Counted from the stretch's first letter, positions 15,699-24,850 are shown. The stretch: 64,000 bases of DNA from JACVRN01 sp035276685 (GCA_035276685.1 DATELK010000039.1:1-64000), one strand, 5' to 3'. A program made the numbers and translations. The notes: generated from the sequence alone by a model not told the origin.

Positions 15699-17351
15699 AT
15701 GTCTAAAGTGATTCGCGCGCCGCGCGGCGCAAAATTGAACTGCAAGGGCTGGCATCAGGAGGCGGCGCTGCGCTGCCTTATGAACAACCTTGACCCGGAC
15801 GTGGCCGAGCGCCCCGAGGATTTGGTCGTCTACGGCGGCGCGGGCAAGGCCGCCCGCAACTGGAATGCGTTCGAGGCAATCGTTCGCGAGTTGACCGAGC
15901 TTGAAATGGACGAGACGTTGCTCGTGCAATCCGGAAAGCCCGTCGCGGTCTTTCGCACGCACGAGTACGCGCCGCGCGTGCTCATCGCCAACTCCAACCT
16001 GGTGGGGGCCTGGGCCAACTGGGAGAACTTTCACGAGCTTGAGCGGCGCGGCCTGATGATGTACGGGCAGATGACCGCCGGGAGCTGGATTTACATAGGC
16101 ACGCAGGGCATCGTGCAAGGCACCTTCGAGACTTTCGCGGCGATGGCCGACAAGCATTTCGGCGGGAGCCTCGCGGGCAAGCTCGTGGTGTCTGGCGGCA
16201 TGGGCGGCATGGGCGGCGCTCAGCCCCTCGCGGCCGCCCTGAACGGCGCTGTCTTCTTAGGCATAGACGTTGACCCGGCTCGTATAGAACGGCGCGTGCG
16301 CACGGGCTACTGCGACCGCATGGCTCAGACCTTGGACGAGGCTCTTGCCATCTGCGAGGACGCGCGGGAACAGAACCGTGCCGTCTCCGTGGGGCTCGTG
16401 GGCAACTGCGCCGAAGTTCTGCCTGAGCTTGTCAGGCGCGGAGTCAAGGTGGATGCCGTCACAGACCAGACGAGCGCGCACGACGCTTTGAACGGCTACG
16501 TTCCCGCGGGGATGAGTCTGGAAGAGGCCGCTGAGGTGCGCGGGCGAGACCCGCAGGGCTACATCCAGCGCTCTATGGAATCGATGGCGCGTCACGTGGA
16601 GGCGATGCTTGCTCTTAAACGAGCGGGTGCCGTGGCCTTCGATTACGGCAACAACATACGCAAGCAGGCGCTGGACGCGGGCTGCGCGGACGCCTTCGAG
16701 ATTCCCGGCTTCGTGCCCGAATACATACGGCCCCTCTTCTGCGAAGGCAAGGGCCCTTTCCGATGGGTGGCCCTTTCGGGCGACGCAGAAGACATAAGGA
16801 AGACGGACGACCTCGCGCTTGAGCTTTTCCCTGAAGACCGCACGCTCTCTCGCTGGCTCACGCTGGCGCGCAACCGCGTTCACGTTCAGGGGCTCCCGGC
16901 GCGCATCTGCTGGCTGGGCTACGGCGAGCGCGCAGAGATGGGAGAGGCCATCAACGACCTTGTTAAGCGCGGCGAGTTGAAAGCGCCCATAGCCATAGGA
17001 CGCGACCACCTTGACACAGGCTCAGTCGCTTCGCCCTTCCGCGAGACGGAAGGGATGAAGGACGGGACGGATGCTGTCGCGGACTGGCCCATACTGAACG
17101 CGCTCCTTAATACTGCGAGCGGCGCAAGCTGGGTCTCCTTTCATCACGGCGGAGGCGTAGGCATAGGCTACTCGCTCCATGCGGGCCAAGTCTCAGTGGC
17201 CGACGGCACGGACGAGGCCGCGCGCCGTCTCAACCGCGTCCTGACGAACGACCCCGGCTTAGGCGTCGCGCGCCACGTAGACGCTGGCTACGAAGAGGCA
17301 GAAGAGACCGCCCGCGCCAAAGGCATCAACATTCCGATGCTGAAAGAGTAG
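15699..17351 (+). CDS. hutU: Urocanate hydratase
   Basis: A protein of 550 residues from the ATG at 15699; an in-frame start at 15645 would include the hairpin repeat and is rejected. The enzyme adds water to urocanate to give 4-imidazolone-5-propanoate, using tightly bound NAD+. Family segments are present: LVVYGGAGKAARNWNAF near the start, VSGGMGGMGGAQPLAAAL (glycine-rich NAD-binding loop, about 177), QTSAHDALNGYVPAG, and SFHHGGGVGIGYSLHAGQ near the C-terminus. Length and motifs look complete. It is the second Hut enzyme in the run. No clear ribosome-binding sequence lies before the start, as for hutH. Confidence 0.97.
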   Translation: MSKVIRAPRGAKLNCKGWHQEAALRCLMNNLDPDVAERPEDLVVYGGAGKAARNWNAFEAIVRELTELEMDETLLVQSGKPVAVFRTHEYAPRVLIANSNLVGAWANWENFHELERRGLMMYGQMTAGSWIYIGTQGIVQGTFETFAAMADKHFGGSLAGKLVVSGGMGGMGGAQPLAAALNGAVFLGIDVDPARIERRVRTGYCDRMAQTLDEALAICEDAREQNRAVSVGLVGNCAEVLPELVRRGVKVDAVTDQTSAHDALNGYVPAGMSLEEAAEVRGRDPQGYIQRSMESMARHVEAMLALKRAGAVAFDYGNNIRKQALDAGCADAFEIPGFVPEYIRPLFCEGKGPFRWVALSGDAEDIRKTDDLALELFPEDRTLSRWLTLARNRVHVQGLPARICWLGYGERAEMGEAINDLVKRGELKAPIAIGRDHLDTGSVASPFRETEGMKDGTDAVADWPILNALLNTASGASWVSFHHGGGVGIGYSLHAGQVSVADGTDEAARRLNRVLTNDPGLGVARHVDAGYEEAEETARAKGINIPMLKE

Positions 17352-17383
17352 TTAGCAGAATCTTTTTATTGTAGAGAATCGAA

Positions 17384-18823
17384 ATGGCAAAGACTGGAAT
17401 TACGCCGCGCGAGAAGGATTACTCTCAGTGGTATCTGGACATAGTGCGAGAGGCGGAGATGGCCGAGAACTCCGGCGTGCGCGGCTGCATGGTGATTAAG
17501 CCGCACGGGTACGCCGTCTGGGAGTTGATTCAATCGGCCATGGACAGGCGCATCAAGCAGACGGGCCACGTCAACGCATACTTCCCTCTGCTCATACCGA
17601 AGAGCTTTCTGATGAAAGAGGCGGAGCACGTCGAAGGCTTCGCGCCGGAAGTCGCGGAAGTCACTCGCGCAGGGGGCGAAGACCTGGCCGAGCCTTACGT
17701 CATTCGCCCGACTTCAGAGACGATTATCGGCGACACCTTCGCGCGCTGGATTAACTCTTGGCGAGACCTGCCGCTCCTGATTAATCAATGGGCGAATGTC
17801 ATGCGCTGGGAGCTTCGCACGCGCCCCTTCCTTCGCACCTCCGAGTTTCTATGGCAGGAGGGGCACACGGCCCACGCCACGGAAGAGGACGCGGAGCGAG
17901 AGACCTTGATGATTCTGCACGACGTGTACTCGGACGTGGTCGAGCGTGTGATGGCTATCCCGGTCTTTCGCGGCTTGAAGACGGAGAGGGAGAAGTTCGC
18001 GGGCGCTCTTCGCACCTACGCGATTGAGGCCATGATGCAGGACGGCCGCGCCCTTCAGGCAGGGACGAGCCACAACCTCGGACAGAACTTCGCGCGCTCC
18101 TTCGAGATTAAGTACACCACTCAGGACAACCGCGAAGAGTACTGCTGGACGACTTCATGGGGAACGTCCACGCGGCTAGTGGGCGCGCTCATCATGGCCC
18201 ACTCGGACGACGACGGGCTGGTGCTTCCGCCCCTCATCGCGCCCATTCAGGTCGTGGTCGTTCCCATCCACAAGAACGAGGACGAAAGAGCGCGTGTCAT
18301 GGAGGCGGTCGCTCGCATCACTGGCGGCTGGGGGGAGCGCTTTCGCTGGAAGCTGGACGATAGAGAGCACCTGAGCCCCGGCTTCAAGTTCAACGAGTGG
18401 GAGGTCAAGGGCGTGCCAGTGCGCGTAGAGGTCGGGCCGAAGGACATAGACAAAGGAACCGTCGCGCTCTCGCGCCGCGACCGTCCCGGCAAAGAGGGCA
18501 AGTCTTTCGTCGAGCAGCAGGGACTGGACGAGCGCATAGCCGCCCTGCTCGAAGAGATACAGCAGGCGCTTTATGACCGCGCTTTGAAGTTCAGAGATGA
18601 GCGCACCTTTACCGTCGGCTCTTACGACGAGTTCAAAGCGAAGGTCGAAGAAGGATTCGTGCGCGCCTACTGGGACGGCACGGGCGAGGACGAAGACCGA
18701 GTCAAGGCCGACACGAAAGCGACTGTAAGGGTCATCCCCTTTGAGCAGCCGGAAGAAGAGGGCACCTGCTTCCTGACGGGCCGCAGGACACGCCGACAGG
18801 TAATCTTCGCGCGCTCCTATTGA
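17384..18823 (+). CDS. proS: Prolyl-tRNA synthetase, archaeal/eukaryote-like type
   Basis: A protein of 479 residues. It charges tRNA-Pro with proline in the cytoplasm. The short length and absence of the large editing insertion between motifs 2 and 3 identify the ProS type 3 (archaeal/eukaryote-like) form, which occurs in a minority of bacteria. Class II motifs are visible: IRPTSETIIGDTFARW, the FLRTSEFLWQEGHTAHAT motif 2 region, and an LVGALIMAHSDDDGLVLPP motif 3 region. An anticodon-binding domain and a zinc-binding-like C-terminus ending in FARSY follow. It begins 32 bp after hutU on the same strand and may be read through from it. Confidence 0.96.
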   Translation: MAKTGITPREKDYSQWYLDIVREAEMAENSGVRGCMVIKPHGYAVWELIQSAMDRRIKQTGHVNAYFPLLIPKSFLMKEAEHVEGFAPEVAEVTRAGGEDLAEPYVIRPTSETIIGDTFARWINSWRDLPLLINQWANVMRWELRTRPFLRTSEFLWQEGHTAHATEEDAERETLMILHDVYSDVVERVMAIPVFRGLKTEREKFAGALRTYAIEAMMQDGRALQAGTSHNLGQNFARSFEIKYTTQDNREEYCWTTSWGTSTRLVGALIMAHSDDDGLVLPPLIAPIQVVVVPIHKNEDERARVMEAVARITGGWGERFRWKLDDREHLSPGFKFNEWEVKGVPVRVEVGPKDIDKGTVALSRRDRPGKEGKSFVEQQGLDERIAALLEEIQQALYDRALKFRDERTFTVGSYDEFKAKVEEGFVRAYWDGTGEDEDRVKADTKATVRVIPFEQPEEEGTCFLTGRRTRRQVIFARSY

Positions 18824-18832
18824 TTAAAGATT

Positions 18833-19129
18833 ATGGACTCAAAGACGAAGACGCTGGTTAACCTGATAGACGACGCGCTGAAGATAGCCGAAGGCCGGTT
18901 GCTGCGTGTTCGCGGCGACGCCTACGACCCAGCGCCTCTGAGCGGGCTTGAGGCGATTGTCGCCGCATTGATGGAGCGGCGCAGGATGGCTATAAAGGGA
19001 ACGCTCAAGCCCTTTGAAGGGCAGAACTCCGTCGGACTTAACCGCGAGCTGCTGGAATGGGGCGAGTGGGGCACGGAGCTTTTCAAAGCAATCGAGTCCG
19101 TGGAAACCTTCTACAGCGAAAACTTTTAG
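18833..19129 (+). CDS. Small hypothetical protein (98 aa)
   Basis: I do not recognise a family. The protein is predicted to be soluble and mostly helical: an N-terminal helix (LVNLIDDALKIAEGRLLRV), a central amphipathic helix (LEAIVAALMERRRMAIKG), and a C-terminal acidic helix ending VETFYSENF. There is no signal peptide or membrane segment. It starts nine bases after the proS stop and ends 30 bases before the phosphatase gene, so it is very likely part of one transcript with them. The sequence shows normal codon use, and an open frame in this position supports a real gene, but nothing indicates what it does. Confidence 0.65.
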   Translation: MDSKTKTLVNLIDDALKIAEGRLLRVRGDAYDPAPLSGLEAIVAALMERRRMAIKGTLKPFEGQNSVGLNRELLEWGEWGTELFKAIESVETFYSENF

Positions 19130-19159
19130 CAGTGCTTTCATCACAAGGGGAGATTCGGC

Positions 19160-19930
19160 TTGCTTAACTTTGCCGTTCAAATCGCGCGCGACGCGGGGCT
19201 CATTCTCACGGAGCGCATGGGCCGCAAGTCTCTTCAGGTCGCCAACAAGGGCGTGATTGATTTGGTGACGGAAGCAGACCTGGCCGCCGAGCGCTTCATC
19301 ATAGAGCGCATACAGACTCATTACCCGCGCCACGCAATCCTCGCCGAAGAGTCTGGCGCGACCCATTCAGTCGAGCGCGCGAGCGAATACAAGTGGATAG
19401 TAGACCCGCTCGACGGCACCACTAACTACGCGCACGGCTATCCCGTCTTCTGCGTCTCGATAGCGCTTGAGCGCGCAGGCCAGGTAGTCATAGGCGTCAT
19501 CTACGACCCCGTGCGCGACGAGATGTTCGCGGCTGAGCGCGGAGAGGGAGCCACCCTGAACGGGCGTCGCATACGCGTCTCGGAGGTGGAGGACTTGAAC
19601 CGCGCTATGGTCTGCACGGGCTTCCCTTACGACGTGCGCGACCGTGGAGACTTCGCGCGACACTTCGCCAACTTCATCATGCAGGCTCAGGCCATACGAC
19701 GCGACGGCTCTGCCGCGCTGGACATGGCATACGTCGCCTGCGGCCGCTTCGACGGATTCTTTGAAGAGGGACTAAGGCCCTGGGACGTTGCCGCAGGCGT
19801 GCTGCTAGTGGAAGAGGCAGGAGGGCGCGTCTCGCACTACAACGGCCAGCCCTTCGACATCTACACCCCGCCCATACTCGCCAGCAACGGCCTCGTGCAT
19901 AAAAGCATGATGCAGGTGCTTGCGCTCTAA
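19160..19930 (+). CDS. suhB: Inositol-monophosphatase family phosphatase
   Basis: A protein of 256 residues, with the usual length and order of motifs. The metal and phosphate site is IVDPLDGTTNYAHGYP (about 83 to 98), with the first metal ligand Glu in LAEESGAT (about 64) and the second motif LRPWDVAAGVLLVEEAGG (about 206 to 223). Family members hydrolyse inositol-1-phosphate or related sugar phosphates; the exact substrate cannot be read. The best start is a TTG with AAGGGGAG about ten bases upstream. The gene ends the proS-hypothetical-phosphatase run, and the third copy of the heptad hairpin repeat follows it. Confidence 0.9.
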   Translation: MLNFAVQIARDAGLILTERMGRKSLQVANKGVIDLVTEADLAAERFIIERIQTHYPRHAILAEESGATHSVERASEYKWIVDPLDGTTNYAHGYPVFCVSIALERAGQVVIGVIYDPVRDEMFAAERGEGATLNGRRIRVSEVEDLNRAMVCTGFPYDVRDRGDFARHFANFIMQAQAIRRDGSAALDMAYVACGRFDGFFEEGLRPWDVAAGVLLVEEAGGRVSHYNGQPFDIYTPPILASNGLVHKSMMQVLAL

Positions 19931-19934
19931 AAGC

Positions 19935-20024
19935 AATTAACAGGGATGGACAGGATGAGCAGGATAAAGAAAAGAGAATACTTCTGCTTTTATCCTGTCT
20001 ATCCTATCCATCCCTGTTAAATTT
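19935..20024. repeat. Heptad-type hairpin repeat, copy 3
   Basis: The left arm starts AATTAACAGGGATGGACAGG; the right arm ends in TATCCATCCCTGTTAA. It sits between two convergent genes: the inositol phosphatase ends at 19930 and the acyltransferase ends at 20030. It may therefore serve as a shared terminator-like hairpin. Confidence 0.85.
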
Positions 20025-20029
20025 CCGCT

Positions 20030-20713
20030 TTACATGGCAGAGGCTATGATTTCGGCAAGCCTGTTGGTTTCTCGTCGGGCGCAGGCGCGGTACTCTTCGC
20101 CCGGCTGAGGCGTGACGTGGCGTACTGGATGATATATGACTTCGACGCTCGCGAAGCGCGGCAGCCGCCAGCCCTTGGGCCAGACGCGATGGCCGCCGCG
20201 AATCGTCACGGGCAGAATAGGCACGTTCGCTTCCATGGCAAGACGCACCGCGCCGTTCTTGAATCTAACCAGCTCGCCCGAGGGCTCACACCTTGCGCCT
20301 TCGGGAAAAATCACCACCGCGCCGCCGCCCTTGAGCCATTGCAGCGAGCGGCGAATAGCCGTCGGGTCGCTCCCCTCTATCTGTATCGGCCACGCTCCGA
20401 AGAGCTGCATCAGCCTTCCCACCACGGGCCAGTCGAAGGCTTCGTCCCACGCGAGGAACCTCATGGGCCGTCGTATGGGGAGCCCTACCCAGAAAGGGTC
20501 TATGTAGGTCTGGTGGTTGGCGGCGATGATGAGGCCGCCCTTGAGCGGGACGTTCTCCAGTCCCCTGTAGCGCGTGCGCCACAGCAACTTCGAGAGCCCA
20601 AGGCCAATGGGTCTTATGACCTCTATAAGCCACTGGGGCATAGCGCCCGTCTCCGGCTGCGAGCCGTTTCTGGGGCGCTTCTCTCCGGGCAGCGCTCTAC
20701 TGGTTTCGCTCAA
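20030..20713 (-). CDS. plsC: PlsC-family 1-acylglycerol-3-phosphate acyltransferase
   Basis: A protein of 227 residues. It carries the acyltransferase block motifs in order: AANHQTYIDPFWVG (the catalytic NHxxxxD, about 66 to 79), an IQIEGSDPTAIRRSLQWL region, VVIFPEGARCEPSGEL (the FPEG phosphate-binding motif, about 134), and VPILPVTIRGG (about 161). Members acylate lysophosphatidic acid at sn-2 on the inner face of the membrane. The region near residue 25 to 40 could be the membrane-associated helix; there is no strong transmembrane segment. The hairpin repeat lies just past its stop. Acyl donor and exact substrate are not readable. Confidence 0.88.
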   Translation of the reverse strand: MSETSRALPGEKRPRNGSQPETGAMPQWLIEVIRPIGLGLSKLLWRTRYRGLENVPLKGGLIIAANHQTYIDPFWVGLPIRRPMRFLAWDEAFDWPVVGRLMQLFGAWPIQIEGSDPTAIRRSLQWLKGGGAVVIFPEGARCEPSGELVRFKNGAVRLAMEANVPILPVTIRGGHRVWPKGWRLPRFASVEVIYHPVRHVTPQPGEEYRACARRETNRLAEIIASAM

Positions 20714-20736
20714 AAGAGATTATTCCCAAGACAAAT

Positions 20737-21060
20737 CTATCTTTGTCTTTTTCCTTCTTCGTTAATTCGCTTTACCGCCTCGCTCGGCTCGTAAGGCTCG
20801 TCCGTCGCGTGCTCCTGTAAAGCATAAAGGTCTGTGACGGCCAGCTCCTCCCACCAGTCCGGCACGTCCCTCTCTGAAAGCGAGTCCTGATTCCAGCCCT
20901 TGCAGACCTCGCACTCGAACCCCGTGTAGCCGCGTGCCTCCTGCTTCGTCAGCCCTATGCGCGCCTTAGCACTACAATCGGGCAGTTGGCAGCGGCGCTC
21001 TATCTCTACCAGAAGAACGCGGCGCGGGATGACGAGCCTGCGGCGTGGCGCTGCTTTCAT
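20737..21060 (-). CDS. Small zinc-ribbon-like hypothetical protein
   Basis: About 107 residues from the ATG at 21060, two bases after the stop of the PilZ gene upstream; a GTG at 21087 is possible but would overlap that gene. A basic N-terminus (RRRLVIPRRVLLVEIERRC) precedes two cysteine pairs, CQLPDC and CEVC, spaced about 30 residues apart. This suggests a single zinc-bound knuckle. The C-terminal 45 residues are acidic, with WWEELAVTDLYALQEHA. The family is not recognised. Tight spacing implies co-expression with the PilZ protein, but no functional link is known. Confidence 0.7.
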   Translation of the reverse strand: MKAAPRRRLVIPRRVLLVEIERRCQLPDCSAKARIGLTKQEARGYTGFECEVCKGWNQDSLSERDVPDWWEELAVTDLYALQEHATDEPYEPSEAVKRINEEGKRQR

Positions 21061-21062
21061 GA

Positions 21063-21812
21063 TTATTCGATTCCTTCGAGCGGCCACTGTTTGTCGACAA
21101 ATTCCAGATGAAGCCGCGTGATGCCGTCCTGGCCCGTGCGCCGCCCACGGACTGCCGCCAGCACGGAGATTCTGTACTGCGTGCTGGTCAGGCGTATGAA
21201 ACGGCCGCGCGCCACATTCAGGCTGGTGAAGACGGCCGCGCCGCGACGGCTGATGTTCTCCGTCACGGTGCGCTCGCTCTCTACGACCTGACCCTTCTCG
21301 TCAAAGACCTCGACCATGACATCTATGGGGACGCTGTGGCGCGTTTCCGGGCGCGGGTCTTCCGACGGGACGTGCGTGCGCTCGCCCAGCTCCTGTATCT
21401 CCCAGAGGCCGGTTTCGGCTGGCGAAGGTGCGACATCGTACCGCCTTGTGGGGTCAAGCTCAAAGCTCGCAGGGGCGCGTTTTCCCACAAAGGCCACGCC
21501 GACCTCGAACCTGGGCGTCACACCGTCGGTCTTCTTGACGGGCGTCACGTTCCTGACCAGCGCCCAGACGCGGTACTGCTGCTCTACGTGGTCGAAGCAG
21601 CGCAACTGCCTGGGCATGGGCAGCGTCAGGTGAAGTAGACGGCCCGGCTCTGTAGGCCTCGCTATGGAGAAGCGAGCGCCGAAGGGCGTCACGTCCAGCA
21701 GCCGTGTCAGCTCCACCCACTCATGTTCCAGAGTCTCGCGGCAATGCACGCGCACGGGCAGGGTCAGCTCCAGCCGCTCCCGCTTGCGACGAGTCTTTCC
21801 ATCAAAGGTCAT
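21063..21812 (-). CDS. PilZ-domain protein
   Basis: A protein of 249 residues with two PilZ-like halves. The first (about 8 to 110) begins RRKRERLELTLPVRVHCRE and continues DVTPFGARFSIARP. The second (about 155 to 245) begins PRPETRHSVPIDVMVEVFD and continues TENISRRGAAVFTSLN. PilZ domains bind cyclic-di-GMP through an RxxxR and a (D/N)xSxxG motif. In the second half ENISRRGA fits well, while RPETRHSVP gives a shifted RxxxR-like pair. The first half shows a degenerate DVTPFGA, so only the second is likely to bind ligand. The protein is soluble, and output presumably goes through partner contacts. It is divergent from gyrA. Confidence 0.82.
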   Translation of the reverse strand: MTFDGKTRRKRERLELTLPVRVHCRETLEHEWVELTRLLDVTPFGARFSIARPTEPGRLLHLTLPMPRQLRCFDHVEQQYRVWALVRNVTPVKKTDGVTPRFEVGVAFVGKRAPASFELDPTRRYDVAPSPAETGLWEIQELGERTHVPSEDPRPETRHSVPIDVMVEVFDEKGQVVESERTVTENISRRGAAVFTSLNVARGRFIRLTSTQYRISVLAAVRGRRTGQDGITRLHLEFVDKQWPLEGIE

Positions 21813-22200
21813 AAGCGTTTTCCGTGGCGTTTTCTGCGCTTCGGCCCGTATGCAATATATTGGGTTTTGGTAGGGCCGCCGTGAAGCCCCGAAATGGGGC
21901 TGAAGCCCTTGATTTTACGGGACTTTTAGCCGTTTCGTAAGTTGCCAAAAAGCCCTTCTGCTGGTACAATATCTCGTACTTCTCATCCGGCGAATTTCCG
22001 CCGCAATACGGGTCAAGTACAGACATTCAAGAATCTACGCCGCACGCCGTTTGCGCGTCGCTCAGGCTCCCCGAAAAAGAGCGCCGCACGCGAGTCTAGT
22101 GTGCTCTTTCGCCCCTTTAAGGCAAGACTTTTGGCGAGAGAGGCCGCGAGCCCGAATTTTACGGGTTCGCAGCGCGGATTGTACCGGAAAGGTTTATTTG
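21813..22200. other. Intergenic region with gyrA leader
   Basis: About 390 bases between divergent genes. It contains a small hairpin (AGCCCC/GGGGCT, 21885-21901), the likely gyrA promoter at 21942-21970 and a leader of roughly 220 bases. The long open frame that runs into gyrA here is not used as a start because the family's normal N-terminus begins at 22201. Confidence 0.6.
21942..21970 (+). promoter_or_regulatory. Sigma-70-type promoter for gyrA
   Basis: TTGCCA (21942-21947) and TACAAT (21965-21970) are separated by exactly 17 bases. It is the best promoter match in the interval and points toward gyrA. Confidence 0.6.
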
Positions 22201-24759
22201 ATGGAAACATTAGAACGTAATTACATCAATATAGAAGACGAGATGCGTCGCTCTTATCTGGACTACGCCATGTCCGTCATCATCGGACGTGCCTTGCCGG
22301 ACGTGCGCGACGGCCTCAAGCCCGTTCACCGCAGAGTCCTCTGGGCCATGAGCGAGCTTGGAAACCAATATAACAAAGCCTACAAGAAGAGCGCGCGTGT
22401 CGTGGGCGACGTGATAGGTAAATATCACCCGCACGGCGACACGGCAGTTTACGACACAATCGTGAGACTGGCGCAGGATTTCAACATGCGCTATCCGCTC
22501 GTTGACGGGCAGGGCAACTTCGGCTCTATCGACGGCGACGCGGCGGCCGCCATGCGATACACGGAAGTCCGCATGGCTAAAATCGCCTCGGAAGTCCTCG
22601 CAGACATAGAGAAAGAGACGGTTGACTTTAACCCTAACTATGACGAGTCGCTGTCGGAGCCAACGGTTCTGCCCACGCGCATTCCGAATCTTTTGGTCAA
22701 CGGCTCTGACGGCATCGCCGTGGGCATGGCCACCAAGATTCCGCCGCACAACCTGACCGAAGTAGTTGACGCAACGATTTCTCTGCTCAAAAAGCCCGAC
22801 ATCAAGATTCAGGATTTGATGAAGATTGTCACGGGGCCAGATTTTCCCACAGGCGGCTTCATCTACGGTGGCGAGGAGCTTAAGCGCTCTTACGCCACGG
22901 GTCGCGGCGTCATACAGATGCGCGCTCGCGCAGGCATCGACCGCATAGGTCGCGGCACGCAGGAGCGCGACGCCATTGTCATCACGGAGATTCCCTATCA
23001 GGTCAACAAGGCTCGACTGATTGAGCGCATAGCGGAGCTGATTAACGATAAGAAGCTGGACGGAATCTCTGACCTGCGCGACGAGTCAGACCGCGACGGC
23101 ATGCGAATCGTCGTGGAACTCAAGCGCGACGCCGTGCCTCAGGTCGTCCTCAACAAGCTCTACAAGCTGACGCCCATGCAATCCTCTTTCGGCGTCATCA
23201 ATCTGGCGATTGTCAACGGCCAGCCGCGCGTCCTGAACTTGAAAGAGATGCTCGAAGCCTTCGTTGACTTCCGCCGCGAGGTGGTGCGCCGCCGCACGGA
23301 GTACGAGCTTAAGAAGGCACGCGCTCGCGCTCACATACTGGAAGGCTTGAACAAAGCCCTTGATGCTCTGGACTTCATTATCGCTCTTATACGGAACGCG
23401 CGCTCCGTGGACGAGGCCAAGCAGTGGCTCACGGGCCAGATGAAGACCATGAACGAGATTAAATCATGGAAGGGCACGACCAGCGATTTAACCGTCGCGG
23501 GCTTCGTCTCAAAGCTTCAGAAGGCGATTGCGAAGCTCGCCTTCTCGGACGCGCAGGCACAGGCCATCCTTGACCTGCAACTCCGCCGCCTCTCGGCCCT
23601 TGAGCGCCAGAAGATTCTGGACGAGTACAAGGCAATCATTCAGCTCATAGCCGAGCTGGAAGAGATTCTGGCGAACGAAGCTTCATTGCGCCGCGTTATC
23701 ATCAAGGAGCTTGAGGAAGTCCGAAAAGAGTTCGGCGACGAGCGCCGCACAGAGATTGTAGAGGAAGGCGTTGAGCTTTCCATTGAAGACCTCATCGCGG
23801 ACGAAGACGTGGCCATCACCGTCACCAACAGCGGCTACATCAAGCGCACGCCTGTTACGACCTACCAGCGACAGGGGCGCGGAGGCAAGGGACGCTTCGG
23901 AGCTTCGACCGGCAAGAGCGGCGATTTCGTGGAGCACCTCTTCATAGCCTCCACGCACGCTTACATAATGATTTTCACGGACGACGGGCAGGTCTTCAAG
24001 CTTAAGGTACATGAAGTGCCGGACGCGGGGGCTTCTGCACGCGGCAAAGCGATTGTGAATCTCATCAACTTGCCGTCGAACAGAAAGCTCGCGGGTGTGG
24101 TGCCCGTGCGCGAGTTCTCGGAAGGCCGCTTCGTAGTCATGGTGACTCGTAAAGGAGTCATCAAGAAGACTGCGCTGGCCGACTTTCAGAACATACGCTC
24201 GAACGGCATCAATGCCATCAACGTTGACGAAGGCGACGAACTGCTCGACGTTGTGCTCACCGACGGCAAGAAGCGCATCTTCATAGCCACGCACAACGGC
24301 CTCGCGATTCGCTTTGACGAAGCGGACGTGCGGCCCATGGGACGAGCCACTCGCGGCGTGCGCGGCATAGACCTACGCAAGGACGACATCGTCGTGAGCC
24401 TCTGCGCCGTCTCTCCGGACGACTCTGAGAGAATGCTTTCCGTCTCAGAGCAGGGCTTCGGCAAGCAGACGAAGATAACCGATTACCGCTTCCAGTCTCG
24501 CGGCGGCAAGGGCGTCATCAACATGAAGACGACCGAGAAGACCGGCAAAGTCGTGGCCGTCTTCCCCGTCGAGGACGACTCTGAAATCATGATTATCACC
24601 CAGCAGGGCAAGCTCATACGCATCGAGGCCGACAGCATACGCAAGACGGGGCGCTCGGCTTCCGGCGTCCGACTGATTAAGACGGACGGCGGCGACCGCG
24701 TCACCTCCGCCTCACTCGTTGAGCCTTCGAGTGAAGAGGAAACGGTAGAAGCAGGCTGA
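22201..24759 (+). CDS. gyrA: DNA gyrase subunit A
   Basis: A protein of 852 residues from the ATG at 22201, which gives the usual METLERNYINIEDEMRRSYL opening. With GyrB it introduces negative supercoils. The catalytic tyrosine is Tyr120 in AMRYTEVRM. The quinolone-pocket segment HPHGDTAVYDTIVRL has Thr81 and Asp85 at the positions of E. coli Ser83 and Asp87. The GyrA-box, which marks gyrase as opposed to topoisomerase IV, is QRQGRGGKGR near residue 555. The C-terminal beta-pinwheel repeats follow. AAAGG precedes the start. A strong terminator follows the stop. No gyrB is in the window. Confidence 0.97.
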   Translation: METLERNYINIEDEMRRSYLDYAMSVIIGRALPDVRDGLKPVHRRVLWAMSELGNQYNKAYKKSARVVGDVIGKYHPHGDTAVYDTIVRLAQDFNMRYPLVDGQGNFGSIDGDAAAAMRYTEVRMAKIASEVLADIEKETVDFNPNYDESLSEPTVLPTRIPNLLVNGSDGIAVGMATKIPPHNLTEVVDATISLLKKPDIKIQDLMKIVTGPDFPTGGFIYGGEELKRSYATGRGVIQMRARAGIDRIGRGTQERDAIVITEIPYQVNKARLIERIAELINDKKLDGISDLRDESDRDGMRIVVELKRDAVPQVVLNKLYKLTPMQSSFGVINLAIVNGQPRVLNLKEMLEAFVDFRREVVRRRTEYELKKARARAHILEGLNKALDALDFIIALIRNARSVDEAKQWLTGQMKTMNEIKSWKGTTSDLTVAGFVSKLQKAIAKLAFSDAQAQAILDLQLRRLSALERQKILDEYKAIIQLIAELEEILANEASLRRVIIKELEEVRKEFGDERRTEIVEEGVELSIEDLIADEDVAITVTNSGYIKRTPVTTYQRQGRGGKGRFGASTGKSGDFVEHLFIASTHAYIMIFTDDGQVFKLKVHEVPDAGASARGKAIVNLINLPSNRKLAGVVPVREFSEGRFVVMVTRKGVIKKTALADFQNIRSNGINAINVDEGDELLDVVLTDGKKRIFIATHNGLAIRFDEADVRPMGRATRGVRGIDLRKDDIVVSLCAVSPDDSERMLSVSEQGFGKQTKITDYRFQSRGGKGVINMKTTEKTGKVVAVFPVEDDSEIMIITQQGKLIRIEADSIRKTGRSASGVRLIKTDGGDRVTSASLVEPSSEEETVEAG

Positions 24760-24786
24760 AGCAAGTAGAGCCTTCGGCTAAACGAC

Positions 24787-24824
24787 AGAAGCCTCTCTTA
24801 TGTTTTCACATAAGAGAGGCTTCT
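24787..24824. terminator. Bidirectional terminator after gyrA
   Basis: A 16-base perfect stem starting AGAAGCCTCTCTTATG has a six-base loop and TTAATTT after it. It lies between convergent genes (gyrA and the serine hydrolase), so it can serve both strands. Confidence 0.88.
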
Positions 24825-24850
24825 TAATTTGCTGAGCATACCGCTCGCCG

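Noticed and set aside
20117..20794. 225-codon plus-strand frame opposite plsC
   Set aside because: Antisense of conserved acyltransferase motifs; composition unlike a real protein.
22051..22200. N-terminal extension of GyrA
   Set aside because: The family's conserved start is at 22201, and the extra 50 residues are Arg-rich and unlike GyrA.
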